Below are positions 13,586 through 26,643 of a DNA stretch of 64,000 bases, in pieces. Source of the stretch: Protonemura montana (Eukaryota > Arthropoda > Insecta > Plecoptera > Nemouridae); NCBI GenBank assembly GCA_947568835.1, contig CANOQG010000007.1:3782001-3846000 (forward strand). Reading direction: 5' to 3'. Made by a program: the position numbers and the translations under genes. Every line of letters begins with the position of its first letter. The stretch's first letter is position 1. A model generated the notes under the pieces. That model worked only from the letters and a program-made list of their open reading frames with translations, made no database searches and had not been told where the DNA came from.

Positions 13586-16020
13586 CTAGGGGCAGGACAT
13601 AGGGCAGGACATGGGGCAGGACATGGGGCAGGACATGGAGCAGGACATGGGACATGACATGGGACAGGACATGGGGCAGGACATGGGGCAGGACATGGGG
13701 CAGGACATGGGGCAGGACATGGGGCAGGACATAGGGCAGGACATGGGGTAGGACATGAGGCAGGACATGGGACAGGACATGGGGCAGGACATGGGGCAGG
13801 ACATGGGACAGGACATAGGGCAGGACATGGGGCAGGACATGGGGCAAAACATGGGGCAGGACATGGGACAGGACATGGGGCAGGACATGGGGCAGGACAT
13901 GGGGCAGGACATAGGGAAGGACATGGGGCAGGACATGGGGCAGGACATGGGGCAGGACATGGGACATGGGGCAAGACATGGGGCAGGACATGGGGCAGAA
14001 CATGGGGCAGGACATGGGGCAGGACATGGGACAGGACATAGGGAAGGACATGGGGCAGGACATGAGGCAGGACATGGGGCAGGACATGGGACATGGGGCA
14101 AGACATGGGGCAGGACATGGGGCAGAACATGGGGCAGGACATGGGGCAGGACACGGGGCAGGACATGGGGCAGGACATGTAGCAGGAAATAGGACAGGAC
14201 AAGGGGCAGGACATGAGGCAGGACATGGGACATGGGGCAGGACATGGGGCAGGACATGGGGCATGACATGGGGCAGGACATGGGACAGGACATGGGGCAG
14301 GACATGGGGCAGGACATGGGACATGGGGCAGGACATGGGGCAGGACATGGAGCAGGACATGGGACAGGACATAGGGCAGGACATGGGGCAGGACATAGGG
14401 CAGGACATGGGGCAGGACATGGGGCAGGACATGGGGCAGGACATAGGGCAGGACATGGGGCAGGACATGAGGCAGGACATGGGACAGGACATGGGGCAGG
14501 ACATGGGGCAGGACATGGGACAGGACATAGGGCAGGACTAGGGGCAGGACATGGGGCAGGACATGGGGCAGGACATGGGACAGGACATGGGGCAGGACAT
14601 GGGGCAGGACATGGGGCAGGACATGGGGCAGGAAATGGGGCAGGACATGGGACATGGGGCAGGACATGGAGCAGGACATGGAGAAGGACAAGGGGCAGGA
14701 CATGGGGCAGGACATAGGGCAGGACATGGGGCAGGACATGGGGCAGGACATGGGGCAGGACATGGGACATGGGGCAAGACATGGGGCAGGACATAGGGCA
14801 GGACATGGGGCAGGACATGGGGCAGGACATGGGACAAGACATAGGGCAGGACATGGGGCAGGACATGGGGCAGGACATGGGGCAGGACATGGGACATGGG
14901 GCAGGACAGGGGGAGGACATGGAGCAGGACATGGGGCAGGACATGGGGCAGGACATGGGACAGGACATAGGGAAGGACATGGGGCAGGACATGGGGCAGG
15001 ACATGGGGCAGGACATGGGACATGGGGCAAGACATGGGGCAGGACATGGGGCAGGACATGGGGCAGGACATGGGGCAGGACATGGGGCAGGAAATGGGAC
15101 AGGACAAAGGGCAGGACATGGGGCAGGACATGGGACATGGGGCAGGACATGGGGCAGGACATGGGGCATGACATGGGGCAGGACATGGGACAGGACATGG
15201 GGCAGGACATGGGGCAGGACATGGGGCAGGACATGGGGCAGGACATGAGGCAGGACATTGGACAGGACATGGGGCAAAACATGGGGCAGGACATGGGACA
15301 GGACATGGGACAGGACATGGGGCAGGACATGGGGCAGGACATGGGACATGAGGCAGGACAGGGGGAGGACATGGAGCGGGACATGGGGCAGGACATGGGG
15401 CAGGACATGGAGCAGGATATGGGGCAGGAAATGGGGCAGGACATGGGACAGGACATAGGGCAGGACATGGGACAGGCCATGAGGCAGGACATGGGGCAGG
15501 ACATAAGACATAGGGCAGGACAGGGGGAGGACATGGAGCAGGACATGGGGCATTACATGGGGCAGGACATAAGACAGGACATAGGGCAGGACATGGGGCA
15601 GGACATGCGGCAGGACATGGGGCAGGACATGGGACATGGGGCAAGACATGGGGCAGGACATGAGGCAGGACATGGGGCAGGACATGGGGCAGGACATGGG
15701 GCAGGACATGGGGTAGGACATGGGGCAGGAAATGGGACAGGACAAGGGGCAGGACATGGGGCAGGACATGGGACATGGGGCAGGACATGGGGCAGGACAT
15801 GGGACATGGGGCAGGACATGGGGCAGGACATGGAGCAGGACATGGGACAGGACATAGGGCAGGACATGGGGCAGGACATAGGGCAGGACATGGGGCAGGA
15901 CATGGGGCAGGACATGGGGCAGGACATAGGGCAGGACATGGGGCAGGACATGAGGCAGGACATGGGACAGGACATGGGGCAGGACATGGGGCAGGACATG
16001 GGACAGGACATAGGGCAGGA
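13586..16020. repeat. Cycle 5: 2,435-bp cycle, truncated start
   Basis: Only about 15 bp after the A site at 13,586 it switches to the sequence found at 6,637 and follows cycle 2 from there at offset 6,964 (A 14,538, D 15,553, A 16,021). Compared with cycle 2 it lacks 627 bp at the start. Confidence 0.82.
14538..16020. repeat. 1,483-bp A-D-A module, copy at 14.5 kb
   Basis: Standard spacing (1,015 and 468 bp). It carries the ATGCGG variant at 15,608 but not the private changes of the 7.6-kb copy at 8,812 and 8,894, so those arose after the 6,964-bp duplication. Confidence 0.85.
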
Positions 16021-19000
16021 CTAGGGGCAGGACATGGGGCAGGACATGGGGCAGGACATGGGACAGGACATGGGGCAGGACATGGGGCAGGACATGTGGC
16101 AGGACATGGGGCAGGACATGGGGCAGGACATGGGGCAGGAAATGGGGCAGGACATGGGACATGGGGCAGGACATGGAGCAGGACATGGGGCAGGACAAGG
16201 GGCAGGACATGGGGCAGGACATAGGGCAGGACATGGGGCAGGACATGGGGCAGGACATGGGGCAGGACATGGGACATGGGGCAAGACATGGGGCAGGACA
16301 TAGGGCAGGACATGGGGCAGGACATGGGGCAGGACATGGGACAAGACATAGGGCAGGACATGGGGCAGGACATGGGGCAGGACATGGGGCAGGACATGGG
16401 ACATGGGGCAGGACAGGGGGAGGACATGGAGCAGGACATGGGGCAGGACATGGGGCAGGACATGGGACAGGACATAGGGAAGGACATGGGGCAGGACATG
16501 GGGCAGGACATGGGGCAGGACATGGGACATGGGGCAAGACATGGGGCAGGACATGGGGCAGGACATAGGGCAGGACATGGGGCAGGACATGGGGCAGGAA
16601 ATGGGACAGGACAAAGGGCAGGACATGGGGCAGGACATGGGGCAGGACATGGGGCAGGACATAGGGCAGGACATGGGGCAGGACATGGGGCAGGACATGG
16701 AGCAGGACATGGGACATGACATGGGACAGGACATGGGGCAGGACATGGGGCAGGACATGGGGCAGGACATGGGGCAGGACATGAGGCAGGACATAGGGCA
16801 GGACATGGGGTAGGACATGAGGCAGGACATGGGACAGGACATGGGGCAGGACATGGGGCAGGACATGGGACAGGACATAGGGCAGGACATGGGGCAGGAC
16901 ATGGGGCAAAACATGGGGCAGGACATGGGACAGGACATGGGGCAGGACATGGGGCAGGACATGGGGCAGGACATGGGGCAGGACATGGGGCAGGACATGG
17001 GGCAGGACATGAGGCAGGACATGGGACATGGGGCAGGACATGGGGCAGGACATGGAGCAGGACATGGGACATGACATGGGACAGGACATGGGACAGGACA
17101 TAGGGCAGGAAATGGGGCAGGACATGGGGCAGGACATACGGCAGGACATGGGGCAGGACATGGGGCAGGACATGGGTCAGGACATGGGGCAGGACATGAG
17201 GCAGGACTTGGGGCAGGACATGGGGCAGGACATGGGGCAGGACATGGGACAGGACATGGGGCAGGACATGGGGCAGGACATGGGGCAGGACATGGGGCAG
17301 GACATGGGGCAGGACATGGGGCAGGACATGGGACAGGACATGGGGCAGGACATGGGGCAGAACATGGAGCAGGACATGGGACATGACATGGGACAGGACA
17401 TGGGACAGGACATAGGGCAGGACATGGGGCAGGACATGGGGCAGGACATAGGGCAGGACATGGGGCAGGACATGGGGCAGGACATGGGGCAGGACATAGG
17501 GCAGGACATGGGGCAGGACATGGGGCAGGACATGGAGCAGGACATGGGGCAGGACATTGGGCAGGACATGGGACAGGACATGGGGCAGGACATGGGGCAG
17601 GACATGGGGCAGGATATGGGGCAGGACATGGGGCAGGACATGAGGCAGGACATGGGACATGAGGTAAGACATGGGGCAGGACATGGAGCAGGACATGGGA
17701 CAGGACATGGGGCAGGACATGGGGCAGGACATGGGGCATGACATGGGACATGGGGCAGGACATGGGGCGGGACATGGAGCAGAAAATGGGGCAGGACATG
17801 GGGCAGGACATAGGGCAGGACATGGGGCAGGACATGGGGCAGGACATGGGGCAGGACATGGGACATGGGGCAAGACATGGGGCAGGACATAGGGCAGGAC
17901 ATGGGGCAGGACATGGGGCAGGACATGGGACAGGACATAGGGCAGGACATGGGGCAGGACATGGGGCAGGACATGGGGCAGGACATGGGACAGGACATGG
18001 GGCAGGACATGGGGCAGGACATAGGGCAGGACATGGGGCAGGACATGAGGCAGGACATGGGACAGGACATGGGGCAGGACATGGGGCAGGACATGGGACA
18101 GGACATAGGGCAGGACTTGGGGCAGGACATGGGGCAGGACATGGGGCAGGACATGGGACAGGACATGGGGCAGGACATGGGGCAGGACATGTGGCAGGAC
18201 ATGGGGCAGGACATGGGGCAGGACATGGGTTAGGAAATGGGGCAGGACATGGGACATGGGGCAGGACATGTAGCAGGACATGGGGCAGGACAAGGGGCAG
18301 GACATGGGACAGGACATAGGGCAGGACATGGGGCAGGACATGGGGCAGGACATGGGGCAGGACATGGGGCAGGACCTGGGGCATGACATGGGACATGGGG
18401 CAGGACATGGGGCAGGACATGGAGCAGGAAATGGGGCAGGACATGGGACAGGACATAGGGCAGGACTAGGGGCAGGACATGGGGCAGGACATGGGGCAGG
18501 ACATGGGACAGGACATATGGCAGGACATGGGGCAGGACATGGGGCAGGACATGGGGCAGGAAATGGGGCAGGACATGGGACATGGGGCAGGACATGGGGC
18601 AGGACATGGGACAGGACATAGGGCAGGACATGGGGCAGGACATGGGGCAAAACATGGGGCAGGACATGGGACAGGACATGGGGCAGGACATGGGGCAGGA
18701 CATGGGGCAGGACATAGGGAAGGACATGGGGCAGGACATGGGGCAGGACATGGGGCAGGACATGGGACATGGGGCAAGACATGGGGCAGGACATGGGGCA
18801 GAACATGGGGCAGGACATGGGGCAGGACATGGGACAGGACATAGGGAAGGACATGGGGCAGGACATGAGGCAGGACATGGGGCAGGACATGGGACATGGG
18901 GCAAGACATGGGGCAGGACATGGGGCAGAACATGGGGCAGGACATGGGGCAGGACACGGGGCAGGACATGGGGCAGGACATGGGGCAGGAAATAGGACAG

Positions 19001-19328
19001 GACAAGGGGCAGGACATGAGGCAGGACATGGGACATGGGGCAGGACATGGGGCAGGACATGGGGCATGACATGGGGCAGGACATGGGACAGGACATGGGG
19101 CAGGACATGGGACATGGGGCAGGACATGGGGCAGGACATGGAGCAGGACATGGGACAGGACATAGGGCAGGACATGGGGCAGGACATAGGGCAGGACATG
19201 GGGCAGGACATGGGGCAGGACATGGGGCAGGACATAGGGCAGGACATGGGGCAGGACATGAGGCAGGACATGGGACAGGACATGGGGCAGGACATGGGGC
19301 AGGACATGGGACAGGACATAGGGCAGGA

Positions 19329-20810
19329 CTAGGGGCAGGACATGGGGCAGGACATGGGGCAGGACATGGGACAGGACATGGGGCAGGACATGGGGCAGGA
19401 CATGGGGCAGGACATGGGGCAGGAAATGGGGCAGGACATGGGACATGGGGCAGGACATGGAGCAGGACATGGAGAAGGACAAGGGGCAGGACATGGGGCA
19501 GGACATAGGGCAGGACATGGGGCAGGACATGGGGCAGGACATGGGGCAGGACATGGGACATGGGGCAAGACATGGGGCAGGACATAGGGCAGGACATGGG
19601 GCAGGACATGGGGCAGGACATGGGACAAGACATAGGGCAGGACATGGGGCAGGACATGGGGCAGGACATGGGGCAGGACATGGGACATGGGGCAGGACAG
19701 GGGGAGGACATGGAGCAGGACATGGGGCAGGACATGGGGCAGGACATGGGACAGGACATAGGGAAGGACATGGGGCAGGACATGGGGCAGGACAGGGGCA
19801 GGACATGGGACATGGGGCAAGACATGGGGCAGGACATGGGGCAGGACATGGGGCAGGACATGGGGCAGGACATGGGGCAGGAAATGGGACAGGACAAAGG
19901 GCAGGACATGGGGCAGGACATGGGACATGGGGCAGGACATGGGGCAGGACATGGGGCATGACATGGGGCAGGACATGGGACAGGACATGGGGCAGGACAT
20001 GGGGCAGGACATGGGGCAGGACATGGGGCAGGACATGAGGCAGGACATTGGACAGGACATGGGGCAAAACATGGGGCAGGACATGGGACAGGACATGGGA
20101 CAGGACATGGGGCAGGACATGGGGCAGGACATGGGACATGAGGCAGGACAGGGGGAGGACATGGAGCGGGACATGGGGCAGGACATGGGGCAGGACATGG
20201 AGCAGGATATGGGGCAGGAAATGGGGCAGGACATGGGACAGGACATAGGGCAGGACATGGGACAGGCCATGAGGCAGGACATGGGGCAGGACATAAGACA
20301 TAGGGCAGGACAGGGGGAGGACATGGAGCAGGACATGGGGCATTACTTGGTCCAGGACATAAGACAGGACATAGGGCAGGACATGGGGCAGGACATGGGG
20401 CAGGACATGGGGCAGGACATGGGACATGGGGCAAGACATGGGGCAGGACATGAGGCAGGACATGGGGCAGGACATGGGGCAGGACATGGGGCAGGACATG
20501 GGGTAGGACATGGGGCAGGAAATGGGACAGGACAAGGGGCAGGACATGGGGCAGGACATGGGACATGGGGCAGGACATGGGGCAGGACATGGGACATGGG
20601 GCAGGACATGGGGCAGGACATGGAGCAGGACATGGGACAGGACATAGGGCAGGACATGGGGCAGGACATAGGGCAGGACATGGGGCAGGACATGGGGCAG
20701 GACATGGGGCAGGACATAGGGCAGGACATGGGGCAGGACATGAGGCAGGACATGGGACAGGACATGGGGCAGGACATGGGGCAGGACATGGGACAGGACA
20801 TAGGGCAGGA
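19329..20810. repeat. A-D-A module with 1-bp deletion, 1,482 bp
   Basis: Same module as at 7,574 and 32,327, but shortened by one base at about 19,795 and carrying the divergent D site CATTACTTGGTCC at about 20,341. Confidence 0.88.
19791..19800. other. 1-bp deletion (11-bp unit)
   Basis: The unit reads GGACAGGGGCA where all aligned copies read GGACATGGGGCA. A single T is missing, which moves every downstream landmark by one base relative to the sister cycles (1,014 bp instead of 1,015 bp from A to D). Confidence 0.88.
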
Positions 20811-21369
20811 CTAGGGGCAGGACATGGGGCAGGACATGGGGCAGGACATGGGACAGGACATGGGGCAGGACATGGGGCAGGACATGTGGCAGGACATGGG
20901 GCAGGACATGGGGCAGGACATGGGGCAGGAAATGGGGCAGGACATGGGACATGGGGCAGGACATGGAGCAGGACATGGGGCAGGACAAGGGGCAGGACAT
21001 GGGGCAGGACATAGGGCAGGACATGGGGCAGGACATGGGGCAGGACATGGGGCAGGACATGGGACATGGGGCAAGACATGGGGCAGAACATAGGGCAGGA
21101 CATGGGGCAGGACATGGGGCAGGACATGGGACAAGACATAGGGCAGGACATGGGGCAGGACATGGGGCAGGACATGGGGCAGGACATGGGACATGGGGCA
21201 GGACAGGGGGAGGACATGGAGCAGGACATGGGGCAGGACATGGGGCAGGACATGGGACAGGACATAGGGAAGGACATGGGGCAGGACATGGGGCAGGACA
21301 TGGGGCAGGACATGGGACATGGGGCAAGACATGGGGCAGGACATGGGGCAGGACATAGGGCAGGACATG

Positions 21370-22456
21370 GGGCAGGACATGGGGCAGGAAATGGGACAGG
21401 ACAAAGGGCAGGACATGGGGCAGGACATGGGGCAGGACATGGGGCAGGACATAGGGCAGGACATGGGGCAGGACATGGGGCAGGACATGGAGCAGGACAT
21501 GGGACATGACATGGGACAGGACATGGGGCAGGACATGGGGCAGGACATGGGGCAGGACATGGGGCAGGACATGAGGCAGGACATAGGGCAGGACATGGGG
21601 TAGGACATGAGGCAGGACATGGGACAGGACATGGGGCAGGACATGGGGCAGGACATGGGGCAGGACATGGGACAGGACATGGGGCAGGACATGGGGCAGA
21701 ACATGGAGCAGGACATGGGACATGACATGGGACAGGACATGGGACAGGACATAGGGCAGGACATGGGGCAGGACATGGGGCAGGACATAGGGCAGGACAT
21801 GGGGCAGGACATGGGGCAGGACATGGGGCAGGACATAGGGCAGGACATGGGGCAGGACATGGGGCAGGACATGGAGCAGGACATGGGACATGGGGCAAGA
21901 CATGGGGCAGGACATGGGGCAGAACATGGGGCAGGACATGGGGCAGGACACGGGGCAGGACATGGGGCAGGACATGGGGCAGGAAATAGGACAGGACAAG
22001 GGGCAGGACATGAGGCAGGACATGGGACATGGGGCAGGACATGGGGCAGGACATGGGGCATGACATGGGGCAGGACATGGGACAGGACATGGGGCAGGAC
22101 ATGGGGCAGGACATGGGACATGGGGCAGGACATGGGGCAGGACATGGAGCAGGACATGGGACAGGACATAGGGCAGGACATGGGGCAGGAAATGGGACAG
22201 GACAAAGGGCAGGACATGGGGCAGGACATGGGGCAGGACATGGGGCAGGACATAGGGCAGGACATGGGGCAGGACATGGGGCAGGACATGGAGCAGGACA
22301 TGGGACATGACATGGGACAGGACATGGGGCAGGACATGGGGCAGGACATGGGGCAGGACATGGGGCAGGACATGAGGCAGGACATAGGGCAGGACATGGG
22401 GTAGGACATGAGGCAGGACATGGGACAGGACATGGGGCAGGACATGGGGCAGGACA
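21370..22456. repeat. 801-bp displaced local duplication
   Basis: About 21,370-21,655 recurs 801 bp downstream at about 22,171-22,456, including GGAAATGGGACAGG (21,388 and 22,189) and the GGGGTAGG variant. The sequence between is a patchwork of pieces matching the B-to-C and C-to-A parts of the complete cycles. Confidence 0.75.
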
Positions 22457-22899
22457 TGGGACAGGACATAGGGCAGGACATGGGGCAGGACATGGGGCAA
22501 AACATGGGGCAGGACATGGGACAGGACATGGGGCAGGACATGGGGCAGGACATGGGGCAGGACATGGGGCAGGACATGGGGCAGGACATGGGGCAGGACA
22601 TGAGGCAGGACATGGGACATGGGGCAGGACATGGGGCAGGACATGGAGCAGGACATGGGACATGACATGGGACAGGACATGGGACAGGACATAGGGCAGG
22701 AAATGGGGCAGGACATGGGGCAGGACATACGGCAGGACATGGGGCAGGACATGGGGCAGGACATGGGTCAGGACATGGGGCAGGACATGAGGCAGGACTT
22801 GGGGCAGGACATGGGGCAGGACATGGGGCAGGACATGGGACAGGACATGGGGCAGGACATGGGGCAGGACATGGGGCAGGACATGGGGCAGGACATGGG

Positions 22900-23840
22900 G
22901 CAGGACATGGGGCATGACATGGGACATGGGGCAGGACATGGGGCAGGACATGGAGCAGGACATGGGGCAGGACATGGGGCAGGACATAGGGCAGGACATG
23001 GGGCAGGACATGGGGCAGGACATGGAGCAGGACATGGGACAGGACATGGGACAGGACATAGGGCAGGACATGGGGCAGGACATGGGGCAGGACATAGGGC
23101 AGGACATGGGGCAGGACATGGGGCAGGACATGGGGCAGGACATGGGGCAGGACATGGGGCAGGACATGAGGCAGGACATGGGACATGGGGCAAGACATGG
23201 GGCAGGACATGGAGCAGGACATGGGGCAGGACATGGGGCAGGACATAGGGCAGGACATGGGGCAGGACATGGGACAGGACATATGGCAGGACATGGGGCA
23301 GGACATGTGGCAGGACATGGGGCAGGACATGGGACATGGGGCTGGACAGGGGAAGGACATGGAGCAGGACATGGGGCAGGACATGGGGCAGGACATGGGG
23401 CAGGACATGGGACAGGACATAGGGAAGGACATGGGGCAGGACATGGGGCAGGCCATGGGGCAGGACATGGGACATGGGGCAAGACATGGGGCAGGACATG
23501 GGGCAGAACATGGGGCAGGACATGGGGCAGGACACGGGGCAGGACATGGGGCAGGACATGGGGCAGGAAATAGGACAGGACAAGGGGCAGGACATGAGGC
23601 AGGACATGGGACATGGGGCAGGACATGGGGCAGGACATGGGGCATGACATGGGGCAGGACATGGGACAGGACATGGGGCAGGACATGGGGCAGGACATGG
23701 GACATGGGGCAGGACATGGGGCAGGACATGGAGCAGGACATGGGACAGGACATAGGGCAGGACATGGGGCAGGACATAGGGCAGGACATGGGGCAGGACA
23801 TGGGGCAGGACATGGGGCAGGACATAGGGCAGGACATGGG
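22900..23840. repeat. GGCTGG-bearing segment shared with the right end
   Basis: The string GGGGCTGGACAGGGGAAGG, with its C-T at 23,342, occurs only here, at 58,639 and at 62,765. Flanking landmarks keep the same spacing at offset 35,297, apart from a 48-bp (four-unit) difference on the left. Confidence 0.8.
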
Positions 23841-24093
23841 GCAGGACATGAGGCAGGACATGGGACAGGACATGGGGCAGGACATGGGGCAGGACATGGG
23901 ACAGGACATAGGGCAGGACATGGGGCAGGACATGGGGCAGGACATGGGGCAGGAAATGGGGCAGGACATGGGACATGGGGCAGGACATGGAGCAGGACAT
24001 GGAGAAGGACAAGGGGCAGGACATGGGGCAGGACATAGGGCAGGACATGGGGCAGGACATGGGGCAGGACATGGGGCAGGACATAGGGCAGGA

Positions 24094-25588
24094 CTAGGGG
24101 CAGGACATGGGGCAGGACATGGGGCAGGACATGGGACAGGACATGGGGCAGGACATGGGGCAGGACATGGGGCAGGACATGGGGCAGGAAATGGGGCAGG
24201 ACATGGGACATGGGGCAGGACATGGAGCAGGACATGGAGAAGGACAAGGGGCAGGACATGGGGCAGGACATAGGGCAGGACATGGGGCAGGACATGGGGC
24301 AGGACATGGGGCAGGACATGGGACATGGGGCAAGACATGGGGCAGGACATAGGGCAGGACATGGGGCAGGACATGGGGCAGGACATGGGACAAGACATAG
24401 GGCAGGACATGGGGCAGGACATGGGGCAGGACATGGGGCAGGACATGGGACATGGGGCAGGACAGGGGGAGGACATGGAGCAGGACATGGGGCAGCACAT
24501 GGGGCAGGACATGGGACAGGACATAGGGAAGGACATGGGGCAGGACATGGGGCAGGACATGGGGCAGGACATGGGACATGGGGCAAGACATGGGGCAGGA
24601 CATGGGGCAGGACATGGGGCAGGACATGGGGCAGGACATGGGGCAGGAAATGGGACAGGACAAAGGGCAGGACATGGGGCAGGACATGGGACATGGGGCA
24701 GGACATGGGGCAGGACATGGGGCATGACATGGGGCAGGACATGGGACAGGACATGGGGCAGGACATTGGGCAGGACATGGGGCAGGACATGGGGCAGGAC
24801 ATGAGGCAGGACATTGGACAGGACATGGGGCAAAACATGGGGCAGGACATGGGACAGGACATGGGACAGGACATGGGGCAGGACATGGGGCAGGACATGG
24901 GGCAGGACATGGGACATGAGGCAGGACAGGGGGAGGACATGGAGCGGGACATGGGGCAGGACATGGGGCAGGACATGGAGCAGGATATGGGGCAGGAAAT
25001 GGGGCAGGACATGGGACAGGACATAGGGCAGGACATGGGACAGGCCATGAGGCAGGACATGGGGCAGGACATAAGACATAGGGCAGGACAGGGGGAGGAC
25101 ATGGAGCAGGACATGGGGCATTACATGGGGCAGGACATAAGACAGGACATAGGGCAGGACATGGGGCAGGACATGGGGCAGGACATGGGGCAGGACATGG
25201 GACATGGGGCAAGACATGGGGCAGGACATGAGGCAGGACATGGGGCAGGACATGGGGCAGGACATGGGGCAGGACATGGGGTAGGACATGGGGCAGGAAA
25301 TGGGACAGGACAAGGGGCAGGACTTGGGGCAGGACATGGGACATGGGGCAGGACATGGGGCAGGACATGGGACATGGGGCAGGACATGGGGCAGGACATG
25401 GAGCAGGACATGGGACAGGACATAGGGCAGGACATGGGGCAGGACATAGGGCAGGACATGGGGCAGGACATGGGGCAGGACATGGGGCAGGACATAGGGC
25501 AGGACATGGGGCAGGACATGAGGCAGGACATGGGACAGGACATGGGGCAGGACATGGGGCAGGACATGGGACAGGACATAGGGCAGGA
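24094..25588. repeat. A-D-A module, 1,495-bp length variant at 24.1 kb
   Basis: Matches the 12,091 copy in length (one extra unit between A and D) and the 10.0-10.87-kb segment in private variants (ATTGGG at 24,761, GACTTGGGG at 25,321). The change to CAGCACATGG at 24,496 was not seen elsewhere. Confidence 0.85.
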
Positions 25589-26643
25589 CTAGGGGCAGGA
25601 CATGGGGCAGGACATGGGGCAGGACATGGGACAGGACATGGGGAAGGACATGGGGCAGGACATGTGGCAGGACATGGGGCAGGACATGGGGCAGGACATG
25701 GGGCAGGAAATGGGGCAGGACATGGGACATGGGGTAGGACATGGAGCAGGACATGGGGCAGGACAAGGGGCAGGACATGGGGCAGGACATAGGGCAGGAC
25801 ATGGGGCAGGACATGGGGCAGGACATGGGGCAGGACATGGGACATGGGGCAAGACATGGGGCAGGACATAGGGCAGGACATGGGGCAAAACATGGGGCAG
25901 GACATGGGACAGGACATGGGACAGGACATGGGGCAGGACATGGGGCAGGACATGGGGCAGGACATGGGACATGAGGCAGGACAGGGGGAGGACATGGAGC
26001 GGGACATGGGGCAGGACATGGGGCAGGACATGGAGCAGGATATGGGGCAGGAAATGGGGCAGGACATGGGACAGGACATAGGGCAGGACATGGGGCAGGC
26101 CATGAGGCAGGACATGGGGCAGGACATAAGACATAGGGCAGGACAGGGGGAGGACATGGAGCAGGACATGGGGCATTACATGGGGCAGGACATAAGACAG
26201 GACATAGGGCAGGACATGGGGCAGGACATGGGGCAGGACATGGGGCAGGACATGGGACATGGGGCAAGACATGGGGCAGGACATGAGGCAGGACATGGGG
26301 CAGGACATGGGGCAGGACATGGGGCAGGACATGGGGTAGGACATGGGGCAGGAAATGGGACAGGACAAGGGGCAGGACATGGGGCAGGACATGGGACATG
26401 GGGCAGGACATGGGGCAGGACATGGGACATGGGGCAGGACATGGGGCAGGACATGGAGCAGGACATGGGACAGGACATAGGGCAGGACATGGGGCAGGAC
26501 ATAGGGCAGGACATGGGGCAGGACATGGGGCAGGACATGGGGCAGGACATAGGGCAGGACATGGGGCAGGACATGAGGCAGGACATGGGACAGGACATGG
26601 GGCAGGACATGGGGCAGGACATGGGACAGGACATAGGGCAGGA
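25589..26643. repeat. Cycle 8a: shortest cycle, 1,055 bp
   Basis: The left part matches 10,869-11,167 (offset 14,720). The right part matches about 5,225-5,994 (offset 20,649). The switch falls inside CAGGACATGGGGCA at about 25,874-25,887, the sequence common to both parents. Confidence 0.85.

Larger units (their letters stand above)
16021..20810. repeat. Cycle 6: complete 4.79-kb cycle
   Basis: Landmarks are A 16,021, B 17,177, C 18,230, A 18,466, A 19,329, D 20,343, A 20,811; spacings 1,156, 1,053, 236, 863, 1,014 and 468. These equal cycle 9 (29,019) except for one missing base near 19,795. It shares CATTACTTGGTCC at the D site with cycle 1. Confidence 0.9.
20811..25588. repeat. Cycle 7: 4,778-bp hybrid cycle
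   Basis: Starts at A 20,811 and carries the CAGAACATAG variant (21,087) that otherwise marks cycles 10-15. It then contains an 801-bp local duplication, a B site at 22,768, a segment at about 22.9-23.84 kb that matches the right end of the window (offset about 35.3 kb), a 235-bp repeat before the A site at 24,094, and a 1,495-bp A-D-A module. Confidence 0.8.

Noticed and set aside
19791-19800. The missing T as a sequencing error
   Set aside because: It cannot be excluded from one sequence, but the comparable 1-bp deletion in the right arm is shared by three related copies, so such deletions do occur in this array. Kept as a feature with reduced confidence.
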